DNA of 64,000 bases, from the NCBI GenBank assembly GCA_039583875.1, contig CM077166.1, forward strand, positions 76,982,564-77,046,563. The letters are read 5' to 3'. Position 1 is the first letter of the stretch. Every line of letters starts with the position of its first letter. The position numbers were made by a program, and so were the translations under genes. This document shows positions 53,223 to 64,000 of this stretch, one piece after another. This DNA comes from Platanthera guangdongensis (taxonomy: Eukaryota > Streptophyta > Magnoliopsida > Asparagales > Orchidaceae). The notes below the pieces were generated by a model that searched no databases, was not told the DNA's origin, and saw nothing but the letters and a program-made list of their open reading frames with translations.

Positions 53223-56083
53223 ATGGTGCCCAAGCTAGAAGAGAATGTGAATGAGGGATATGAACTCGTGCGACACGCATTTGATGACGCGGAACCTGAT
53301 ATCAAAGGCGTGATAACCCTAATCGCAGAGTCTGGATTAGAATTTCTTGTTTCATAACCGACCAAGATATGAAAGAAGGAGGTCCTGGAGTTTCTGAATG
53401 CAGCAACAATAGATGAATCAGGACTCAAGATAAAGTCAAGAGTTCATGGGGCAAATGTGAAAGTTTCTCCTAAGAGTCTGAGAAAGGTACTACAACTGCC
53501 CAGAACTAAGGAAGAAGAAGATATTTCTACATCCAAGACTAGAGAAGCACTAACATGGTGTGGATTGGACTCCAACCTGAAAATAGGTTCTGTTTTCAAC
53601 AGGAAGGGAATGAACATGCAAGGCAAATTTCTATCTGAAATTGTTGGCAAAGTTATCCTGAGCAAGCCTAGAGGACTTGATAGAATATCTGCTTATATGT
53701 TCAGTCTAATGACAAGAATTATCTTCCAACTTAATACTGATTGGTCTGCAGTATTGTTTGACAAGATAAAAGAGAGTATGAAGAAGCCCAATTTAGGTAG
53801 GATTCTAAGTCTCTACCTGGCTGGTAGTATACCAGAGGTCATGAGTCAAGCAGTTGGAACTAAGATTAACCACATGAGGAGAATGTATTTGAGAATCTTC
53901 TCTAGGTGGGATAGAGTATTGACCAAGAAAATGCCATCTCCTGAGAAGGAAACACCCCTGAAGAAGAAGAAAAAGACAGCCCCCGTGGCTCAAGAATCAT
54001 CAAGCAGCTCTGAAGAGCATGTAGTGTTCACTCCAGATGAGGAAGAAACTGGAAATGCTGGACAATCTCCAGCAGGACAAGAAGATGCACCAAGACATGG
54101 GGAGCTACCACAAGCAAGCCCAATTCACCAGGATTCCATCCAGGGGAGCCCTTACTTGTGGAAGAACCAACTCCACTAGAAAGTGAACAAGCTACCCACA
54201 CAATACTTGAGGTAATCACTGAAATTAATGAATTGGTTTTCCCTATTGAGGATGATGTTTTGTCTGATTCATTACCTAATGTTAATCAGCAAACACAGAC
54301 ACATAGCCAACCTCAGGATGTTGTCATGGAAGACACATCTGTTGCTGATCAAGTTGTTGATGAGATAAGAGTTTCTCCAGCTCATACTCAATAGGAATTT
54401 ACCCTAGAAGAGCTATTCCCAGATCTTCTACAAACAGATTTTGAGAAAGAGAAAGCTGCTGCTGAGGGGGAGAAGGCCCATGTTGAGGGGGAGCATGTAG
54501 TTATTGCTGAGGAAACTGCAAGCAAAGAACCTGAAGTGCCAAAGGATGCTGAGCAGGTTCCTAGGACTGACAAGGATTTACCTTCAAGCCCTAAGGACAG
54601 GGTTGATATTGCAAGCACATCTGCTTCTGAAGATGAAGAGGCTGCAAGAGCCAAGAAGAGGAAATTCCAAGTCTTTAAGAGAAGAAGCCAGAATTATAAG
54701 AAAGCTTTACAAACAATTGCACCACAACCTGCACCACAGCCAGCACCATCTACTGATTTCAGTTCTCTGATGGTTGCATTACACATTAAGATGGATGAGC
54801 AAAGACATGCTTTGCAATCTTATATGGATGAAGGGCATAAGTCTCTGCAATTTGATCTGGCCCAAGATATCAAGTCAATCAGATTTGAAATGAATCTGAA
54901 CAAGAAAGTGATGACTGACTGCTTCTATAAAGGAGGAAATGCAGTAGTATTTTTGGCTACTCATCAAGAAAATATCAAGAAACAAATTGAAGACCTGGCA
55001 GTAAAGCAAGACTATGTCCTGGAAAACTAGATAAGAATGAATGATAATTTGATTGAATCACACAATGTGATAGTCACTGAGATGCAGAATCTGGCTGCTG
55101 CTCAAACTACAGCAAGGACTACTGCCCAGGAAGAGTTTGATAAGAAGTTCCAAGAGCACATCACTGCTTTTAAGACTGTTCTTGAAGACTCTAAGAAGGC
55201 AATAACTGAACAACTTCAGAAGTTCAAACCCTTCTATAAGGATGGAGTTAATTATCTGAATCATAAAATAAGATTTCAGAAAGATGATCTGAGGGATCAC
55301 ATTGAAAGAGAAGTCATAAAGGGGGAGAGGGTGTTAGTCAAAGCAGGCCATGATCATGCAAAGTGGATTTCAAATTCCATCAGAGCCACCCTTGGATATC
55401 CTCCATTATGTGATGATGACAATGTTGCAGAGTCTGGAATTAATCCTGCACATCTTGGAGGGGAGCAAGCTGAAGTGGCTCAAGTAATATACCCTCCACC
55501 AGACTTTGATATGATACATCAAGACATACAATCAATGTATAGCCCTCCTGAGGGAATTTAGAAGGTCATCATAGAGAAAGTGGTTCAGCCAGTGCCAGAG
55601 GCTACACTGAAAGAACAAGAGGCTTTGCAGAAAGAACAAGAAGCCCAATTGTCTAAGAAGAGATTCAGGGAGCAAGCTGAATTGAGGCCTGACTTTGAAC
55701 AATGGAGCCCCGCTTCCAGGAATATCATCTTGACTGCATGGAAAGCTGCCATGGATAATATCCAGGATAGAAACAAGTGGTATTCTGAACTGGAATGGAG
55801 GAAGCATGAGACCAGGCAAGAGGTAATTGTGCAATATAGAAGAAAGGCTAAGATGGGAAAGCTACCTCCTACTGCCCAGGAGCCCAGCAAGTACTTTCCA
55901 AAGCCTTATCATTACTTTGAAAGGCAGAAGATTAAAGCTGAAGAATTAAAAAAGAAGGATCTTAAAGGAAAGAAGCCTGCTGCTGTTGAAGATGCTGAAG
56001 CCCCAGTCCAAGCAAAGATATAATCAGGAAAGGGCATTGTGATCAAGGAGCCTGAGCAGCAATATGATAGAAATTTTTCTTAA
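53223..56083 (+). pseudogene. Copia-C ORF3 (Sirevirus env-like protein)
   Basis: ATG 53223 (MVPKLEENVNEGYELVRHAF) to TAA near 56083. Stops near 53355 (TAA) and 53370 (TGA, Trp in Copia-B), 54391 (TAG, Gln), 55028 (TAG, Gln), 55558 (TAG, Gln) and 56021 (TAA, Gln), plus a frameshift near 54145. The layout equals Copia-B ORF3: compact N-terminal region, acidic Ser/Glu stretch, KKRKFQVFKRRSQ basic segment, coiled coil, and C-terminal RRKAKMGKLPPTAQEP. No membrane segment evident. Function unknown. Confidence 0.8.
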
Positions 56084-56327
56084 GTTTACTATGTATAATC
56101 ACTTGTATTAAAACTTTCTGTAAACTTTTGAATAATGAAAATGTTGAAGTTCTTAGAACTATGTGATATGTGTTAAATTTATTACATTATTGTTCTGAGA
56201 TATTTGTGTATACATGTTTGTTTATACATGTTTTTGTACTTACCCTATTATATAATCTTGTTTTACATCATACTGTGATTTTGTTATGTATGGTGTATAT
56301 CATTGACTAAGGGTTATGACTTCTCCA

Positions 56328-56340
56328 AATAGGGGGAGAT
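56328..56340 (+). promoter_or_regulatory. Copia-C polypurine tract
   Basis: AATAGGGGGAGAT directly before the 3' LTR. Confidence 0.8.
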
Positions 56341-58292
56341 TGTTGGGTACATTAGAAAATATGTACCTGATTTGAAGAAGCCTCACCCTACTCAATGATA
56401 TACATCAAAATGTATTTGATGTGTTTTGAGTTTAGTTGTGCAGGTTAAGTATTTGTAGGGAAAGCTTAAAAGTTTCTAAGTCCATGTGTCGACACCCAGA
56501 AGAAAAGTGTCGACACTTAAGAAGACTTGTGTCGACACCCAGAGAAGCAGTGTCGATACTTGGAGTAATTGTGTCGACACCAGGAATGCAGAGTCGACAC
56601 CAGAAGGAAAGTGTCGACACATACAAGCTGTGTCGACACTCAATGAAGAAATGTCCAGAGGAGGAGTGTCGACACTTAGAAGCAGTGTCGACACCCAGAG
56701 GAACTTTGTCGACATCAGCAAGTGTCGACACTAGTAGGCTGTGTCGACACTCAGCAAAAGTTTTACAAATTCTAAGTACAAGTGTCGACACAAAGGAGAT
56801 GTGTCGACACTCAGCCAAAGTCTCAACATATGAAGAATGTGTCGACACAAAGGATCAGTGTTGACACACAACAAAAGTCTCAACACATGAAGAAAGTGTC
56901 GACACTAGGAGGCTGTGTCGACACTCAGCAAATTTCAATGAAGTCCAAGTACAAGTGTCGACACTAAGAAAATGTGTCGACACTCAGCAAGTATCAACAC
57001 AGAAGGAATGTGTCGAAACTAAGAAAATGTGTCGACACTCAGCGAGTATCAACACAAGAAGATGTGTCGACACAAAGGAGTTGTGTCGACACTTACAAGA
57101 ATTCAACTAAGTACTAAAGAATAAGGAGTTGTGTCGACACACAATATCATTGTCGACACATGTTGAAGAAGCAGTGTCGAGAAGCAGATTCTACAACACA
57201 AGGAGTTGTGTCGACGCCATGAAGACTAGTGTCGACACTTAGTCTACTTGTGCCGACACTTAGTCTATAAGTGTCGACACTTATAGACTAACTGTCTCGA
57301 CACTTTCAGACAGTTACAGATATTTCAAGAAGTGACTGGATGACTTGACAGCTGCCAATCCAGCCGGTCTGCTACAACTGTCAGAGATGTCAGAAAGTTG
57401 TTAGGAACCGGATCAGCCGGTCACCATGAAGGAAGCCTATATAAAGGCTTATTCTGTCAACAGAAGAAGATGATCAACAACAATCAGAGAGTGATCAATG
57501 AATCATTGAAGTACAACACAACTAGAAGAAGACCTTCAAGTGAAGATCTAAGAAGTTGGAGAGAGAGAGCTCCTTCCAAGAAGACAACTGTGGAACCAGG
57601 CTGTGAAGAAAGTTTCAGACTTAGTTCTGATTCTTAAGTTAGCAGTGATTGAAGATCAGCTATAGAGAGACTCAACCCTATTGTGTTCTAAATTGAAGAA
57701 GCTTTGAAGAAAGCCAAGGGAGGTTGATCTCAGCAAAGTTCTTCCAAGAACTCATCAAGAAACTTGTCAACTCTTCTCTCTTATTCTGAGTTGTAGGTTT
57801 ATACTTAGTAACTTTAATTTCTTGTAGGATCCTTAGGGATCTGAGTTGTAAGCCTGAAATTATAAAGGCTGAGTGGTAGGGCCTATGTGCCTGAGTGTAG
57901 GAGATCCATTTCTCTAAGTGTAGGCCTTGTTAAGGGCTGAGTGTAGGCCTTGTTGAAGGCTGAGTGTAGGTCTTTGTGAAGACTGAGTGGTAGGGCCTTG
58001 GGCCTGAGTTGTAGGAACCTGGTTGGGGTTCTGAGTGTAAGATCTGAGGATCTGAGGTATAGTGGAGAAGTTTGGCTGAATCTAGTACACTACTAGATAG
58101 GCGAAGGGGGAAAGTGGATGTACCCAGACCTTGGGAAACCACTATAAAACTGTGTGTACTCTGTGTATGTGATTAATGCTGTGTATGCTGTTTATAGTTT
58201 TGTGAAATCTGTGATATAATCTGCCTAAAAGTTTAAAAAGATTAAGTCACCTATTCACCCCCCCTCTAGGTGATTAGGTATAATTTCTTTCA
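56341..58292 (+). repeat. Copia-C 3' LTR
   Basis: 1952 bp. Array of 27 GTCGAC cores (counted by eye) between 56482 and 57302; TATA box at 57438-57446. Confidence 0.9.
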
Positions 58293-58294
58293 GC

Positions 58295-58410
58295 ATGTGT
58301 CGACACTAATTCTCTGAAGTGTCGACACAGACTTCCTAAATATGTCGACACCATTTCTCTGAAATGTCGACACCACTTCTATGTGTCAACACAGACAACT
58401 CTGTGTGTCG
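58295..58410 (-). repeat. GTCGAC-motif array, Copia-B leader (second part)
   Basis: Continuation of the Copia-B ORF3 leader on the other side of the Copia-C insertion. Confidence 0.8.
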
Positions 58411-58440
58411 ACACCATTTTACTTAACCAATTTTGAAAAC

Positions 58441-61400
58441 TTATTCTAAGTTTATCATCCCTAATTCAATTTTGAATTTATTGAATTTGGTTTCATCTAA
58501 GGGCTTAGTATACATGTCAGCTAGTTGATTATCTGTATTAATATACTCTAGTGAAATATCTCCTTTTTCCACATGTTCTCTTAAAAAATGGTATTTTATT
58601 TCGATGTGCTTAGTCCTACTATGGGAGACAGGATTGTTTACAATAGAAATAGTACTAGTAGAATCACAAAATAGAGATGTTCTACTTACTTGTATACCAT
58701 AGTCTTCTAGCTGATGTTGAATCTATAGAAGTTGAGCACAACAACTTCCTGCAGCCACATACTCTGATTCTGTTGTGGAGATAGCCACACTTGTTTGTTT
58801 CTTGCTACTCCATGATATCAGTCTTACACCTAGGAATTGACAGGTTCCAGTTGTACTTTTCCTATCTTCCTTGCAGCCTACAAAATCTGCATCTGAATAA
58901 CCTGTCAGTTCAAAGTCTCCATTCCTAGGGTACCAAAGGCCTAGATAAGGAGTGCCCTTAAGATATCTCAAAATTCTTTTGACTGCTGTCAAGTGAGATT
59001 CTTTAGGGCAAGCTTGGTACCTAGCACAGACACATGTAGCATACATGATATCTGGTCTACTAGCAGTCAAATACAATAGGGAGCCAACTATCCCTCTATA
59101 CAAAGTCTCATCTACAGGTTTCTCTACATCATCTTTGCTAAGAGACATACTTGACCCCATAGGAATTTTCATGGTACTAGATGATTCCATACCATACTTC
59201 CTTATCAATTCTAGGGTGAACTTAGACTGGCATATGGATAAACCATCCTCAGTCTGTCTAACTTGGAGACCCAAGAAGAACTTAAGTTCCCCCATACTGA
59301 TCATTTCAAATTGTCCTTGCATAAGTTTTGCAAACTTTTTGCAAAGACTACTTTCAGTAGACCCAAATATGATGTCATCTACATATATTTGGACTAGAAT
59401 GATCTTGCCTCTGGATTCCCTAAGGAATAAAGCCTTGTCTATTTTCCCCCTTGTGAATTTATTCTCAATGAGGAAACTAGACAGGGTTTCATACCAAGCC
59501 CTAGGGGCTTGTTTTAACCCATACAAAGCCTTCCTAAGTCTATAGACATAATTAGGTTTGATAGAATCTACAAAACCTGATGGATGTTCTACATAGACTT
59601 TTTCCTTCAGATTTCCATTCAGAAAAGCTGACTTAACATCCATTTGGTATACTTTAAACCTTTGATAGGTTGTATAGGCCAAGAACATCCTTATTGCCTC
59701 CAGTCTGGCTACTGGAGCAAAAGTCTGATCAAAATCAATACCTTCTTCCTGCCTATATCCCTTAGCAACCAGTCTAGCTTCGTTCTTCACAATAACTCCA
59801 TGTTCATCCATCTTGTTCCTAAAGATCCACTTAGTTCCTATAATGTTGTGGTCTTTTGGTTTAGGAACTAGCTCCCATACATTGCATCTTTTAAACTGGT
59901 TCAGCTCCTGTTGCATTGCCTCAATCCAATGAGGGTCTAGGATAGCTTCTTCAAACTTCTTTGGCTCTACTTGGGATAGAAAGCTGGAGTAGAGAACTGA
60001 ACTTAGATTCCTGCTCCTTATTTGTACCCCTTGTCTGAGATCACCAATGATTTGATTTGCTGGATGATCTTTTAGATGTCTATTTGCTAGAGGTAGCCTG
60101 TCTTCAGGTTGTACTCCTTCAGCTTCTTCAACTTGCTGCACTCCTTTGTCTTCTTCTGCATTAGGTGTATCTAGTACTCCCCCTGGACAACAACCACTAT
60201 CATCTACTTGCTGACTTGCAGTAGAACCTTCTTCAATAGTAAGCTTGTCCATCTTCTCAGTCACACCTGTAGAGCTGCTAACACTTCTAGACAATTCATT
60301 GTTAATGAGTCTAGCTTCATCAAATACTACATGCACTGACTCTTCTACAACTTGAGTAGTCAAGTTGTAGACCCTATAAGCCTTACTGTTATTGCTGTAC
60401 CCAATAAAGATCCCCTCTTGGGATTTGACAGCAAACTTGGTTAAGTAAGACGTACCATTGTTAAGTATATAACATTTACAACCAAAGATCCTAAAATATG
60501 ATATATTTGGTTTTCTGCCTTTCACAATCTCATAGGGGGTCTTATTGTGTCTCTTGGTGATAGTAGCCCTATTAATCACATGACATGCAGTATTAACTAC
60601 CTCAGCCCAGAAATATTCCGGGAGAGATGTGTCACTTAATAGGGTTCTACCAGCCTCAATCAAGGTTCTATTTTTCCTTTCAGCAATGCCATTTTGCTGA
60701 GGTGTTCTTGGTGAAGAAAATTCCTGAAATATCCCAAACTCTTCACATAGCTTTGTCATACTATCAGACTGGAATTCAATACCATGGTCACTTCTTATTT
60801 TGACCACTGTACTGTCTAACTCATTCTGAATTTGTTTGACAAAACTATAAAAGATACTAGGTGTTTCAGATTTCTGTCTAAGGAAGAACACCCAGGAAAA
60901 CCTTGAGTAGTCATCTACAACCACAAATGTGTAGACCTTCCTACCTAGGCTGTGAACTGGCATAGGACCAAATAGATCCATATGCAAGAGGTATAAACAC
61001 CTCACAACATCTTTGTTCTCAATATTATTAAAGGTGGATTTGGTCTGCTTGCCCTTTTGACAAGCTGAGCATATCCCAACCTTTTTATACTTAACTTGAG
61101 GACCATTCCTCACTAACTCTTTACTATAGAGTTGACCAATTGTCTTATAGTTAAGATGGGCTAGCCTCTTGTGGCATTTGTCACAATGAGAGACTTTCTC
61201 ATCAGATACAAGACACATAGGAGAAACATTGTTCTCACACATAATGTCTAGACAATAGACATTTCTCTTCCTATAACCTGTCAAAAATGATCTTTTGATC
61301 ATTTGACCTCCTGATATGACAACCATCTTTGACAAATGAGATGTCATATCCTAAATCACTCAACTGACTTATACTAATGAGGTTGTGTTTCAAACCTTTA

Positions 61401-61603
61401 ACATAAGCCACTTGAGTAATTGTAATAAGGTTGCTAGAAATATTACCAAAGCCTTTGATGATTCCTTTTTCAGAACCACCAAAGGTGACTTTAGGACCAT
61501 CCTTGATTGGTGTATAGTACTTTAGCAATCCCCTAGTTCCAGTCATGTGCCTGGAACATCCACTGTCCAAGTACCATATTGGGGCATGGCCACTTGGACT
61601 CAC
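58441..61603 (-). pseudogene. Copia-B pol (protease, integrase, RT, RNase H)
   Basis: Protease from 61603 ([13 protein letters not shown]), frameshift near 61290, then one long frame to 58723: HKRLAHLNY and [10 protein letters not shown] zinc site, integrase [18 protein letters not shown] and [25 protein letters not shown], RNase [12 protein letters not shown] at 58723 (Trp in Copia-C), after which the frame continues to TAA at 58441. The codon at 61603 is GTG and follows an acceptor-like ACAG. Confidence 0.85.
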
Positions 61604-61720
61604 CTGTAAAACCGATTAGTTAACCTTAGAACCCAAAGAATTCTTGGGTCCTTGGTGCTGGTTAGTTTACCTCTTAACAAAACTACCTGTAGCTTTTCTA
61701 GCAGGCAGATTGCTACTCAC
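61604..61720 (-). other. Putative intron at the Copia-B gag/pol junction
   Basis: 117 nt on the minus strand: donor AAG/GTGAGT after 61721, branch-like TTAACTAAT, acceptor GTTTTACAG ending at 61604. Phase 0 on both sides, as in Copia-C. Confidence 0.6.
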
Positions 61721-63331
61721 CTTGACACTAGAATTGTGCCAACAGTCTATGGCAAAGTGGCCTATCTTGCCACAACAACAGCACTCAAATCTGTTGTACC
61801 TTTGTTTAGGTACAACCCTAGCTGTTTTATCTACAACAGGCTCCTTGTTGAGTACTGGGGCTTTGCCCTTAGACTTGGACTGAACAGTCCTAGCAGATTT
61901 AGTAAACCCCAATCCAGTTTTACCTTTTTGAGAAATGAACTCATCTATCAAAGGCAGAACAGACTTTAGTTTAGAAAACCTTACAACAATATCTCTCTCT
62001 TTCTGAAGACTAATCTCCAGATTTCTGATTTGATCATTTTTAAATGTTATAGTCCCCATCTGAATAACAGTAATGTGCTTCAGTCTGGCTATTTAATTTA
62101 ATTTCTGATCAATCAACTTGTCAAAATCTGTTGCAGCAACTTTAAGATTAGCAATCTCCTTAGCCTGACTCTTGGCCAAGGATTTGCTTTTCTTCAAAGC
62201 TTGCAACACTACTCTATATTCATCAATTAATTGATGAATGTCTCCTTCAGATTCAGATCCACTCTCATCACTTGATGATGATGTATCTGAATCTGACTCA
62301 GTACTAGAAATTGAACTAACAGAACAATTTTGTACCTGACTTGGTCCAGGCTGATCCTGGATTTTGTCTCCTTCTGATAAGGCCATCAGTCCCTAGCACT
62401 GATTGTCCTCATACTCATATATAGAGTTCATTAACTGGATGAACTCCTCTTCCTCTTCTTCAGCAAACAGTCCAATATAAGCTTCAGCTTCTGAATCAGT
62501 TTTCTGAAGAAGACATGTCAGACAGACTTTTGTCCTTCTTAGCAATAAAGAACCTTTCCTTTTTGCCCTTGATCTGAGTCTTCTTCTTATCAGTTGACTC
62601 TTTCCTCTTCTCTGGACAGTCAGCAACAACATGTCCCTGTCTGTTACAACAATAACAAACTATCTTTGAAGATGTAGTTCTACTTGACTTGGGCTTTCTC
62701 TTGTCATTCTTTGATGACTTCTGTGAAGTGGATGGCTTAGACCTCCACTATTTCTTCTTTAGGAACTTCTGAAAATGTCTTGTGAAAGCTGCAAAGTCCT
62801 CATCACTCTCACTGCTTTCAGAATTCTTGTTTTCTGACTCATCTGTCTCAGTCTCAGCAACTTTTGGAGGTGGAGATGGAGACTTACTTTTATATTTCCT
62901 AGTGGCTTCTGTCTTGAAAGCCACATCTCTTTCTTTGTGCTCAACTCTGGTAGTCTTTTCTTCCTCCTTCCTAACCATTAGCTGCATTTCATAGGATAAC
63001 AGCTTTCCAAACAATGTTGGAGGAGGAATGTCTGCTAATTTGGCCATTTCCCTTATGACACAAATCTTATTATCCCAGTCTTTAGTTAGGATCTCAGGAA
63101 CTTATCATTCAGCTCATAATTGCTGAATTCTCTTCCATAGGACATTAACTCATTAACTATCCTATAGAATTTCTTGTAGCACTCAGTTATGCTATCAGAC
63201 CTTCCTTGTCTGAAGCTTTCATACTCTTGATTCAATAAAGACTTCCTGTCTTGTCTAACTTCTTCAGAGCCCTCCATGTACACTATCAGTGTGTCTGATG
63301 GTGTTTTTATAAGTTTTGAAAAATGATCCAA
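61667..63331 (-). pseudogene. Copia-B gag, N-terminus missing
   Basis: Starts in mid-gag (DTLIVYMEGSEEVRQDRK); the first 110 or so residues present in Copia-C are absent. Both knuckles keep their Cys/His (CYCCNRQGHVVADC and CCCCGKIGHFAIDC). Stops and frameshifts near 63085, 62755, 62515, 62393 and 62093. Ends FVKR and TAA at 61667. Confidence 0.8.
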
Positions 63332-63334
63332 ACT

Positions 63335-64000
63335 AAACTCTCAACTAGGCAAGTGCACCTATCGAAATTTAGTATATGGAATATCGTATTTAAACTCGGG
63401 GACCGTTGAGTATTTGTACTCACAAGGACGAACTATTATTTTATCGATCGAAAAATTGGTTTTGCGAAAAATGAAAACGAACGTTAAATGAAGAGGAGAA
63501 ATTCGATGATTAAAAGGCTAGCACTTGATCTAGAATCCCTTTGGGCTAGAATAAAATCCACGAAATTAAAGAGCACAAGCATCTAAATTATTAACTTTGA
63601 CCGCGGAGGTTCCAAAGCTACGAAGCGCCTCTCTCGAGAATACGCACTCGACTAACCTTAGGTAGATCGATTAAGACCTCTCGGCCAGTCGAAAGACCTA
63701 AGCTTGCTTTAGGCGGTGAACCTCACTAATGGAGTTGACTCCAAGGCGGAAGAATTTTGCGTTCCTCTCTCGAGGGGTGCAAGAAATTCTCTTTATCCTT
63801 GAGTGATCTACTCGTATCCACAACCTCTCGGTAAATCTAGGATACGAATCTAAGCTCGAATAAACATAATTTGCAACTTATGAATTCGAAGAAAAATTAA
63901 ATCAAAGATAAATCAAAGTTTAGAAAATAGAATGCTTGCTAATTTGAGACAAAAATAAGAATTTTATTCCATTCCAAAGTTCATCATGATCAAGTGCTAA
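63335..64000. other. Unclassified repeat at the right edge
   Basis: Begins CTCTCAACTAGGCAAGTGC and has no coding frame of note. The GTGCACCTATCG...CTCACAAGGACGA type of sequence resembles non-coding parts of plant LTR retrotransposons, but I cannot place it. It replaces the 5' end of Copia-B. Confidence 0.35.

Larger units (their letters stand above)
33394..58292 (+). mobile_element. Copia-C, complete Sirevirus-like element (family 1)
   Basis: Target duplication GCATG at 33389-33393 and 58293-58297. Order: 5' LTR, primer site, gag, intron-like junction, protease-integrase (split by Copia-D 38053-50148), RT-RNase H, GTCGAC-rich leader, ORF3, polypurine tract, 3' LTR. It sits in the ORF3 leader of Copia-B, an older member of the same family in opposite orientation. 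Several nonsense changes make it defective. Confidence 0.9.
27971..63335 (-). mobile_element. Copia-B, Sirevirus-like element (family 1), 5' end missing
   Basis: On the minus strand, from right to left: truncated gag (63331-61667), protease-integrase-RT-RNase H (61603-58441), a GTCGAC-rich leader, then Copia-C inserted at 33394-58292. The leader continues at 33388-33060, followed by env-like ORF3 (33028-30199), polypurine tract and 3' LTR (29922-27971). It is inserted in Copia-A integrase; GATAT at 27966-27970 is the target side seen. The gag start and 5' LTR are replaced by other sequence near 63335. Confidence 0.85.

Overview
This window is intergenic, heterochromatin-like DNA from a plant, most probably a dicot with a large repeat-rich genome. 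I cannot name the species. Evidence for a plant: Sirevirus-type Ty1/copia elements with a third, env-like ORF, a Tat-type Ty3/gypsy element, hAT and CACTA elements, tRNA-like SINE-type modules, and fragments that look like plant FUBP/KH-domain and FAR1-related genes. No complete ordinary host gene is visible. Nearly everything is transposon inside transposon.

Left part (1-6.8 kb). A Ty3/gypsy element (Gypsy-2, +; only its integrase tail and 3' LTR are seen) was hit by a second gypsy (Gypsy-1, -; 5' LTR, gag, part of protease). Gypsy-1 was hit by an hAT element (hAT-1, +, decayed transposase), which in turn carries an 885-bp non-autonomous hAT (exact 8-bp target duplication) inside its transposase frame.

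Middle-left (6.8-12.9 kb). This is the only stretch with host-like sequence: a FUBP/KH-like first exon (-) and a FAR1-like fragment (+). They are surrounded by small elements: a TIR element sitting in (TA)n, a foldback MITE, and several palindromic clusters of tRNA-like modules.

Copia-A (12.9-28 kb, +, old, Sirevirus family 2). It is interrupted by a CACTA-type element, which is interrupted by a young Tat-type gypsy (Gypsy-3, 14889-23785, target duplication ACGGT). Gypsy-3 keeps gag-protease, has no reverse transcriptase or integrase, and carries a 3.3-kb array of 78-bp repeats; its LTRs hold 13 and 14 copies of a 61-bp hairpin repeat. A second hAT derivative with a zf-BED remnant sits in Copia-A gag.

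Right part (28-63.3 kb). Copia-B (-, Sirevirus family 1) is inserted in Copia-A. Copia-C (+, same family, target duplication GCATG) is inserted in Copia-B, and Copia-D (-, family 2, nearly intact) in the integrase of Copia-C. The last 0.66 kb is an unclassified repeat.

Most interesting: (1) both family-1 copies have a 116-117 nt intron-like segment at the gag/pol junction whose removal fuses gag to pol in frame; (2) in both families the palindromic TCGA-core arrays of the LTR recur just upstream of a TATA box 99-113 bp before the env-like ORF, which suggests a dedicated internal promoter; (3) the same motif array is embedded in the gag coding region of family 2; (4) Gypsy-3 carries satellite-like amplification where pol should be. 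All positions and counts were read by eye, without alignment software.
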